In this document: one piece after another, positions 44,430-49,979 of the stretch
How the letters are laid out: the number at the start of each line of letters is the position of its first letter
Numbering within the stretch: the first letter of the stretch is position 1
DNA from: Nocardia aobensis NBRC 100429
GTDB lineage: Bacteria > Actinomycetota > Actinomycetes > Mycobacteriales > Mycobacteriaceae
Direction of reading: 5' to 3'
Assembly: GCF_000308375.1 (NCBI RefSeq)
Contig: NZ_BAFQ01000103.1
Span: 1-49,979, forward strand
Length of the DNA stretch: 49,979 bases
The notes under the pieces: model-generated
What the model was told of the DNA's origin: nothing
Seen by the model: the letters and a program-made list of their open reading frames with translations, nothing else
Database searches by the model: none
Program-made: the position numbers and the translations under genes

Positions 44430-44610
44430 AGCAGCCGACCTCCTCTGTACTGATCATCGGCGAGCACCGGAAACCTCCGATGCTCGTCCCTCAACACTAC
44501 CCAGCGACGGTGACAACATGCCGGATTACATCGCAATGTGCCCCCGCCGCAACGTCACAGCACGCCGTGCCACCCGGGCACGAGCACGCCGCCGGCGCCC
44601 GGCCGCCCGG

Positions 44611-46110
44611 TCAGGAGGTGAGCTGCTTGACCAGTTCGGCGGCCGTGCCCGCACCCTCGAGCAACTTGCCGACGTGGGATTTCGTCCCGCGGCGCGGCTC
44701 CAGGGTGGGAATGCGGACCAGCGAGTCGCCGCCCAGGTCGAAGATCACCGAATCCCAGCTCGCCGCCGCGATATCGGCGCCGAAGCGGCGCAGGCACTCG
44801 CCCCGGAAGTAGGCGCGGGTGTCGGTCGGCGGGTTGGTCATCGCGTCGGTGACCTGCTGTTCGGAGACCAGCCGCTCCATCGAACCGCGGGCCACCAGGC
44901 GGTTGTAGAGGCCCTTGTCCAGCCGCACGTCGGAGTACTGCAGATCCATCAGATGCAGTTTCGGCGCCGCCCAGCCCAGGCCCTCGCGGCTGCGCATCCC
45001 CTCGAGCAGGCGCAGTTTGGCCGGCCAGTCGAGCAGATGCGCGCAGTCCATGGGGTCGCGTTCGAGCAGGTCGAGCACATGCGCCCACTTCTCCAGCACA
45101 TCGGTGACGCGGGCGTCGTCGGTGCCCTCGCGGTCGTGGAACTTCTCCACCCGGTCGAGGTAGATCCGTTGCAGCGCAAGGCCGGTCAGTTCGCGGCCGT
45201 CGACCAGCGCCACGGTGGCGCGCAGGCTGGGATCGTGGCTGATGGTGTGCACGGCGGTGACCGGACGCGCCAGCTGCAGATCCGACAGGTCCTCGCCGGC
45301 CTCGATCAGATCCAGCACCAGCGCGGTGGTGCCGACCTTGAGGTAGGTCGACCATTCGGCCAGGTTGGCGTCGCCGATGATCACGTGCAGCCGCCGGTAC
45401 TTGTCGGCGTCGGCGTGCGGTTCGTCGCGGGTGTTGATGATGCCGCGCTTGAGGGTGGTCTCGAGGCCCACCTCGACCTCGATGTAGTCCGAGCGCTGCG
45501 ACAGCTGGAATCCGGCGTGGTCGCCGGACTGCCCGATGCCGACCCGCCCCGACCCGGTGACCACCTGACGGGAGACGAAGAACGGCGTCAGGCCGACGAT
45601 GATCTGGTTGAACGGCGTATCGCGGTTCATCAGATAGTTCTCGTGGGTGCCGTAGGAGGCGCCCTTGCCGTCGACGTTGTTCTTGTAGAGCTGCATGCGC
45701 GGCGCACCCGGCACGCTCGAGGCATAGCGGGCGGCGGCCTCCATGACCCGCTCACCGGCCTTGTCCCAGATCACCGCGTCCAGGGGGTCCACGACCTCGG
45801 GCGCCGAATATTCGGGGTGGGCGTGGTCGACGTAGAGGCGAGCGCCGTTGGTGAGGATCATGTTCGCCGCGCCGACCTCGTCGGCGTCGATCACCGGCGC
45901 CGGCCCGTTGAGCCGGCCCAGGTCGAAGCCGCGGGCATCGCGCAGCGGCGACTCCACCTCGTAGTCCCAGCGGGTGCGCTTGGCCCGGGGTACGCCCTCG
46001 GCCGCCGCGTAGGCCAGCACCGCCTGGGTGGACGTGAGAATCGGGTTCGCCGAGGGTTCCGTCGGTGTCGAGATGCCGTACTCGACCTCGATTCCGATGA
46101 TGCGCTGCAT
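44611..46110 (-). CDS. dop: Pup deamidase/depupylase Dop
   Basis: 499 residues, homologous to PafA but with the Dop-specific insertion ([17 protein letters not shown] region, the Dop loop). The active Asp lies in [12 protein letters not shown]. Other motifs are [15 protein letters not shown] and [18 protein letters not shown]. Dop turns the Pup C-terminal Gln into Glu and also removes Pup from proteins. The ATG at 46110 begins the family N-terminus [11 protein letters not shown]. In M. tuberculosis the Mpa ATPase gene lies shortly beyond dop; here a TetR gene follows instead. Confidence 0.97.
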   Translation of the reverse strand: MQRIIGIEVEYGISTPTEPSANPILTSTQAVLAYAAAEGVPRAKRTRWDYEVESPLRDARGFDLGRLNGPAPVIDADEVGAANMILTNGARLYVDHAHPEYSAPEVVDPLDAVIWDKAGERVMEAAARYASSVPGAPRMQLYKNNVDGKGASYGTHENYLMNRDTPFNQIIVGLTPFFVSRQVVTGSGRVGIGQSGDHAGFQLSQRSDYIEVEVGLETTLKRGIINTRDEPHADADKYRRLHVIIGDANLAEWSTYLKVGTTALVLDLIEAGEDLSDLQLARPVTAVHTISHDPSLRATVALVDGRELTGLALQRIYLDRVEKFHDREGTDDARVTDVLEKWAHVLDLLERDPMDCAHLLDWPAKLRLLEGMRSREGLGWAAPKLHLMDLQYSDVRLDKGLYNRLVARGSMERLVSEQQVTDAMTNPPTDTRAYFRGECLRRFGADIAAASWDSVIFDLGGDSLVRIPTLEPRRGTKSHVGKLLEGAGTAAELVKQLTS

Positions 46111-46192
46111 GGGTCGAGCCTAGGCGACGCGCGCGATCCCCGGGGCCGCCCGGGTGCGGTGGCCCGTCACCGCGCCGCGCGGTGTCGCGAAT

Positions 46193-46948
46193 TCAGTTGA
46201 CCGCCAGCGGGTCCGGGGCAGCCGCCTCGGACCGGGCCACCAGGTCGGCGACGGTGGCGTCGCGGTCCAGCGGAACCCCCAGACTGCGTGCATTGCTCTC
46301 CAGCAGCCCGAGCACCGATTCGGTCACGATCGCCTCGATCTGCTCCGACCCCAGCGCCGAGGCGGAGTCGGCGCGCCAGCTGTTGACCACCCCGTCGACG
46401 AAGCCGACGATCCCGAAGGCCATCGGCCGGGCCCGCACGGGGTCGATGCCGACGCGCGCGGCGGCGGTGGCGAACAGATCCGCGAGCCGGGCGCCGATGC
46501 GGTCGCGTGCCCCGGCCAGCGCGAGCGACGAATCCCCTTGCGGGGCACTCGCCGCCAGGAATCGGTGCAGCTGCGGATGCGAGTCCACCCAGCCGACGTA
46601 GGTGCCGACCGCCCCGCGCACCGCGTCCTTGACGGTTCCGTCCGCCCGTAGCGTCGGAAGTAGTTGAGTCAGCAGCGATTCCAAAATGCGGCCGCGAATC
46701 TGCTCGTCCAGATCGGTCCGCCCGTCGAAATGGCGGTACACCACCGGACGCGGCAGGCCCAGCCGGTCGGCGATCTGCTGGACCGACACCTCGGCGCCGT
46801 TCTCCTCGATCACCGCGACCGCGGCCTCGATCACCTCGGCACGCCGCCGCTGTTTGTGCCCGTTCCAGCGGGTACTGCGACCGTCCACACCGGCCGCCGC
46901 GGACCGTTCCGCACGCCGCGGGGGCCGTTGTCCACCGGTTTCACTCAC
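46193..46948 (-). CDS. TetR-family transcriptional regulator
   Basis: 251 residues. A disordered basic N-terminal extension of about 30 residues comes first. The TetR helix-turn-helix is EVSVQQIADRLGLPRPVVYRH, read in two overlapping parts. A ligand domain follows, with no recognised ligand. It is divergent from the diiron oxygenase pair and probably represses it. The start is a GTG at 46948; an ATG two bases upstream is out of frame. Confidence 0.88.
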   Translation of the reverse strand: MSETGGQRPPRRAERSAAAGVDGRSTRWNGHKQRRRAEVIEAAVAVIEENGAEVSVQQIADRLGLPRPVVYRHFDGRTDLDEQIRGRILESLLTQLLPTLRADGTVKDAVRGAVGTYVGWVDSHPQLHRFLAASAPQGDSSLALAGARDRIGARLADLFATAAARVGIDPVRARPMAFGIVGFVDGVVNSWRADSASALGSEQIEAIVTESVLGLLESNARSLGVPLDRDATVADLVARSEAAAPDPLAVN

Positions 46949-46950
46949 AT

Positions 46951-46976
46951 GTCAACGATACTCATGCGGTATTGAC
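46951..46976. promoter_or_regulatory. Candidate TetR operator in divergent region
   Basis: GTCAA at 46951 with ATAC at 46958-46961 is mirrored by GTATTGAC at 46969-46976, around TCATGCG. The dyad lies immediately upstream of the TetR start and 71 bases before the diiron oxygenase start, the usual position for autoregulation by this family. The left arm carries two extra bases, so symmetry is imperfect. Confidence 0.4.
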
Positions 46977-47047
46977 CGATACACCCCGTCTCACTAACCT
47001 TGGTGTTACATCCTGTCTCGGTAATTCGATTCGTTTGGAGCGCAGCA

Positions 47048-47947
47048 ATGGGCAACGACGCCACCCTGCTCCCGCGGGATACCTTCGCGCAGCGTCTGCT
47101 GCTCGGTTCGGTCCGCAAGTCCTACGACCCGGTGGTCGATCTGGACTGGGACGCCCCGCTGGATCCGGACAAGTTCTTCCTGCCGCCGGAGGTGGTCTCC
47201 CTCTACGGCACCGACCTCTGGGACGCGATATCACCCGAGCAGCGGCGCGAGCTGTCGCGGCAGGAACTCGCGAACATCCTGTCGGTCGGAATCTGGTTCG
47301 AGAACATCCTGAACCGGTTGTTGTTGCGGGAGTTGATGAACGGCGATCCCACCTCGCACCGCTCGCACTACACGCTGACCGAAATGGGCGACGAATGTCG
47401 GCACATGACCATGTTCGGCAAGCTGATCGACCGCATCGACGCCCGGCCCTACTGGCCCAAAGCCCCTGCCCGGCTGGCGATCTCGTCGTTGCAACTGCTT
47501 CTGCACGGCCCGATGGTGTGGGTGGGAGCGCTGGTCGGTGAGGAGATCTTCGACGCGCTGCAACGCCGCACGATCGATGATCCGCAGCTGCAGCCGGTGG
47601 TGGCGCGCACGTTCCGCGTCCACGTCACCGAGGAGGCGCGCCACATCGGTTTCGCCCGTGACGCCCTCGCCCGCCGTGTTCCGGCGATGTCGCGCGCGGA
47701 ACGCGCCTATGTGCGGATGTGTGTCGCGGTCGCCGCTCCACTGTTCGTGCGGCTGATCACCAACCGGCACATGTACATTCGCGCCGGATTGAACGGGCGC
47801 GTGGCCGTGCGCGCCGCGCTGGCCAATCCGCACGCGCACCGCATGCTCGCGGCCGGCGGCGCCGACCTGGGCGCGTTCCTGGACGAGAACGGGCTGCTCG
47901 GCCCGATCGGCAAGCGACTCTGGCGGCGGCGGGGGTTGCTCGCATGA
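47048..47947 (+). CDS. AurF-like diiron oxygenase
   Basis: 299 residues, mainly helical. The carboxylate and histidine ligands expected of AurF-type N-oxygenases or related ferritin-like enzymes are visible: Glu85 (WFEN), Glu112/Glu116 with His119 (TEMGDECRH), Glu165/166 (VGEEIFD) and Glu195/196 with His199 (TEEARHI). AurF oxidises an aryl amine to a nitro group; many relatives have unknown substrates. ATG at 47048 with GGAG seven bases upstream. It is coupled by ATGA overlap to the DUF4873 gene. Confidence 0.85.
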   Translation: MGNDATLLPRDTFAQRLLLGSVRKSYDPVVDLDWDAPLDPDKFFLPPEVVSLYGTDLWDAISPEQRRELSRQELANILSVGIWFENILNRLLLRELMNGDPTSHRSHYTLTEMGDECRHMTMFGKLIDRIDARPYWPKAPARLAISSLQLLLHGPMVWVGALVGEEIFDALQRRTIDDPQLQPVVARTFRVHVTEEARHIGFARDALARRVPAMSRAERAYVRMCVAVAAPLFVRLITNRHMYIRAGLNGRVAVRAALANPHAHRMLAAGGADLGAFLDENGLLGPIGKRLWRRRGLLA

Positions 47948-48834
47948 GGCCGGACCGGCACCGCGCGGGCGGCGTGGCCGTCGTCGCGGCCCGGCCGTCG
48001 GCACCGATCGTCGCAGCGACGCTGCGGCGCAACGGAATTCGCGACATCACCGTCCTGGGCTCGACCGCGCTCGCGGCCGATCACCCATCGCCCGCGGTAC
48101 ACACCATGGAATTCGACGGCGCGCACGACCGCTGGCGGCTGCGCTCGGACGACGGCACGACCACGGCGTCGGTGGTGATCCTGGCCGATGCCGACCTCGA
48201 CACTCACCGCATCACCGGAGTCGGCGCCGATCTGCACGCACTGCTGAGCGACGGCCGGGTGGCCCATCTCGGCACGGCGATGCACGAGATGCCGAACCTG
48301 TTCTGGACGCACTCCCCCGCCGACGCGCACTGGCCGCACTATCCGGTGCAAGCCCGCGACGAATACGCCGCGCGCTGCATCGCGACGATGTGCCGAACCG
48401 GCGGTACCCGGATCCAGCTGCGACGTGCCGTGCAGCACGAATCGGCACGTCGCTGGGCTGCGAACCCCCACCCCGGCCGGCGGCTGCCGCGACCGGATCA
48501 CCGGCACTTCGACACGACCGTCGCCGCCGATCGGGCGCCCGCCTGCGAGTACGCCGGTCCCGCGGTACTCGACGCACCGGGCGCCGAACTCGCGGTGACA
48601 GCCGCACTGAACGGGCATCCCGACCCGATCGACGGTCACTACCACTGGTACGGCCGTCTCACCGCGGCGGAGGCGGACCTGCTGCCCGACCCCGGGCGCG
48701 GTGTGGTGTCGCTGCGGATAGCGGGTGGCGAGCCCGCCGCGGGCCGGCTGCAGGAGCGCGACCCGTGGGGAAATCTGCGGATCGCCGGAATCGGGCGGCC
48801 GCCGTTTCCCCTGGCGGACAACGGCATTCACTGA
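47944..48834 (+). CDS. DUF4873 protein with degenerate flavin-monooxygenase-like N-terminal part
   Basis: 296 residues. The last 100 residues are a DUF4873 domain (YAGPAVLDAPGAELAV, DPIDGHYHWYGRL). In relatives I know, this domain is found at the end of FAD monooxygenases. The N-terminal part looks like a shrunken monooxygenase: the strand VAVVAARPSAP takes the place of a GxGxxG loop, and MPNLFWTHSP resembles the conserved stretch near the monooxygenase C-terminus. The FAD fingerprint is lost, so it is unlikely to bind FAD in the usual way. It may be a partner or scaffold for the diiron enzyme, with which it overlaps by four bases. Confidence 0.7.
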   Translation: MRPDRHRAGGVAVVAARPSAPIVAATLRRNGIRDITVLGSTALAADHPSPAVHTMEFDGAHDRWRLRSDDGTTTASVVILADADLDTHRITGVGADLHALLSDGRVAHLGTAMHEMPNLFWTHSPADAHWPHYPVQARDEYAARCIATMCRTGGTRIQLRRAVQHESARRWAANPHPGRRLPRPDHRHFDTTVAADRAPACEYAGPAVLDAPGAELAVTAALNGHPDPIDGHYHWYGRLTAAEADLLPDPGRGVVSLRIAGGEPAAGRLQERDPWGNLRIAGIGRPPFPLADNGIH

Positions 48835-48846
48835 GACGCCGGACGG

Positions 48847-49221
48847 TCAGCCCGGAATCTTGTCCAGGAATCCGTGCGCGCGGGCGATGCGATCACCGTC
48901 GAGAACGACCACGTCGAAGCCGACGATCAGCGGCTCGGCGCCGGGAGTCCCCAGCGTCCAGGTGAACCGCAGCTGGTCGTGGTGTCCGTCGACCGGCCCG
49001 AGGCCGAATCGCATACCGGCGAACTGTTCCCGGACGCCGGCGATCATCTCGTCGATCGCGGCAACTCCGGCGACGGCCGCGAGCGGATCGGTGTAGGTGG
49101 CGTCGGGCCGGTACAGCTCGTCGAGAAGTTTGCGCCGCGCCGCGGCGTCGGCTTCGTTCCAGGCGTCGATGTAGCGCTGGGCGATGGCGTCGTAGGTGCT
49201 GGTGGTTTCGTTTTCGCTCAT
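48847..49221 (-). CDS. SnoaL-like/NTF2-fold protein
   Basis: 124 residues with the cone-shaped NTF2 fold: IAQRYIDAWNEAD at the start, LYRPDATYTDPLA and a C-terminal RIARAHGFLDKIPG. The family includes polyketide cyclases, isomerases and non-enzymatic binding proteins, so the function is open. The start is the ATG at 49221; the longer frame to 49284 lacks family similarity. It converges with the DUF4873 gene, 12 bases apart. Confidence 0.8.
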   Translation of the reverse strand: MSENETTSTYDAIAQRYIDAWNEADAAARRKLLDELYRPDATYTDPLAAVAGVAAIDEMIAGVREQFAGMRFGLGPVDGHHDQLRFTWTLGTPGAEPLIVGFDVVVLDGDRIARAHGFLDKIPG

Positions 49222-49339
49222 AGGACGAGCATGTCGCAGAGCGGGCGGCGGGTCGATTACCCGTCGGGTAATGCCGCGGCGCACCGAAGTGGTTGCCGCG
49301 CAGCCGGACTCGTACTCCGGCCGCGCACCGGGTGGGGGT

Positions 49340-49708
49340 CTACAGCACCGACTTCAGCGATTGCTCGTCGCGCGCGACGACAGCCCGGCCGTCGGGGGTG
49401 ACCACGATCGGACGCTGGATCAGCTTCGGATTGCTCGCCAGTGTCTCGATCCACTGCTCGCGATCGGCCTCCGTACGCGACCAGCCCGACATGCCGAGCT
49501 CCTTCGCCTCCGGTTCACCGGTACGGGTGATGTCCCAGGGCTCCAGCCCGAGCTGGGCCAGCACCTCCCGAAGATCATCGGCGGTCGGCGGGTCGTCGAG
49601 ATACTGCCGCTCGATGTAGTCCACCCCGGCCTCGTCCAGCGCGGTTTTGGCCGCGCGGCTCTTGGAGCAGCGGGGGTTGTGCCAGATCTGGGTCTGTCCG
49701 GATGTCAT
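49340..49708 (-). CDS. ArsC/Spx-family thioredoxin-fold protein
   Basis: 122 residues. The motif HNPRCSKSR near residue 10 has the single catalytic Cys of glutaredoxin-dependent arsenate reductases. Later motifs are YLDDPPTADDL, ASNPKLIQRPIVV and the Arg in IQRPI that completes the arsenate pocket. It could reduce arsenate or act as a YffB-like protein; no other arsenic genes are near. ATG start, 18 bases after the stop of the preceding gene on the same strand. Confidence 0.88.
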   Translation of the reverse strand: MTSGQTQIWHNPRCSKSRAAKTALDEAGVDYIERQYLDDPPTADDLREVLAQLGLEPWDITRTGEPEAKELGMSGWSRTEADREQWIETLASNPKLIQRPIVVTPDGRAVVARDEQSLKSVL

Positions 49709-49726
49709 GGCGAAAACACTAGCGCG

Positions 49727-49979
49727 CTACAGGTGCATCCATTCCGGCCACATCCGCGACCACGGCCGCTTCGGGCCGGTGCAGTCGTAGATGGTGACAT
49801 CGCGGGTGTTGCCGACGAAGCCGAGGCGGGTGTCGACCCTGCCGACCGGGGTGAGGAAGGTGCACCGGGCGTGCAGGTCCGCCTCGTCACCGCCGACGAT
49901 CAGGGCGGTCTCGGCGCTGTCGGGCGGGGCGCCGAAGTACCCGAAGCCACGACTGGGGCTGTATATGGCCGGCAGGTCC
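49727..49979 (-). CDS. C-terminal fragment of a probable membrane glycosyltransferase (5' end outside window)
   Basis: The minus strand is open from the window edge to a TAG at 49727, giving the last 84 residues. They contain YSPSRGFGYFGAPP, ETALIVGG, GFVGNTRDVTIYDCTGP and end WPEWMHL. This resembles the extracytoplasmic C-terminus of GT39/ArnT-like glycosyltransferases of actinobacteria, where a similar stretch ends in a Cys-x-Gly-Pro and a Trp-Pro motif. The match is from memory and the membrane part is out of view, so the identification is tentative. Confidence 0.5.
   Translation of the reverse strand, partial: DLPAIYSPSRGFGYFGAPPDSAETALIVGGDEADLHARCTFLTPVGRVDTRLGFVGNTRDVTIYDCTGPKRPWSRMWPEWMHL

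Overview
This is high-GC actinobacterial DNA, most probably from Nocardia or a close relative in the Mycobacteriales. The main support is the right half, where cobL, an SDR gene, an F420-type flavin reductase gene, pepE, a 5'-3' exonuclease gene, a DUF4333 gene, helY, tatC, tatA, pafC, pafB, pafA, prcA, prcB, pup and dop follow nearly the order I know from Mycobacterium tuberculosis (Rv2072c-Rv2074, Rv2089c-Rv2112c). The genus is an inference.

Left end (1-7.6 kb): the 3' part of a nonribosomal peptide synthetase gene, with domains A-T-C-A-T-E. It continues without a stop codon into a C-terminal tryptophan 2,3-dioxygenase (TDO)-like domain. A kynurenine-formamidase-like alpha/beta hydrolase follows with an ATGA overlap. 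The TDO-like domain keeps the heme-ligand and active-site positions of bacterial TDO but is about 55 residues shorter. An internal start with a good ribosome-binding site at 6064 leaves open whether TDO is made only as a fusion. This is the most unusual object in the window and suggests a peptide pathway with built-in kynurenine supply or tryptophan cleavage.

7.6-15.6 kb: assorted accessory and housekeeping genes (hemerythrin-like protein, secreted LIP-family lipase, Kup potassium transporter, PAP2 phosphatase, FetB-like permease, Nudix protein). Two decayed elements lie among them: an alkane monooxygenase (alkB) remnant at 8.2-8.8 kb and an IS3-type transposase remnant at 10.6-10.95 kb.

15.6-27.2 kb: a leftward operon for aromatic-compound catabolism. 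It encodes a ring-fission hydrolase, an extradiol dioxygenase, a TfdB-type phenol hydroxylase, a salicylyl-CoA-5-hydroxylase-like flavoprotein, an NDP-forming acyl-CoA synthetase, a salicylate-type aryl-AMP ligase and a quinone reductase. A PucR-type regulator is divergently transcribed. It combines parts of the CoA-dependent salicylate route with a catechol meta-cleavage route.

27.2-46.1 kb: the conserved mycobacteriales block: corrin synthesis (cobL), peptidase and nuclease genes, Tat export, PafBC and the Pup-proteasome system. A panE-like gene sits between tatA and pafC. 46.1-50 kb: a TetR regulator divergent from a two-gene unit (AurF-like diiron oxygenase plus DUF4873 protein), then a SnoaL-like protein, an ArsC/Spx-family protein and the end of a probable membrane glycosyltransferase cut by the window edge. 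No rRNA, tRNA or CRISPR array was seen.
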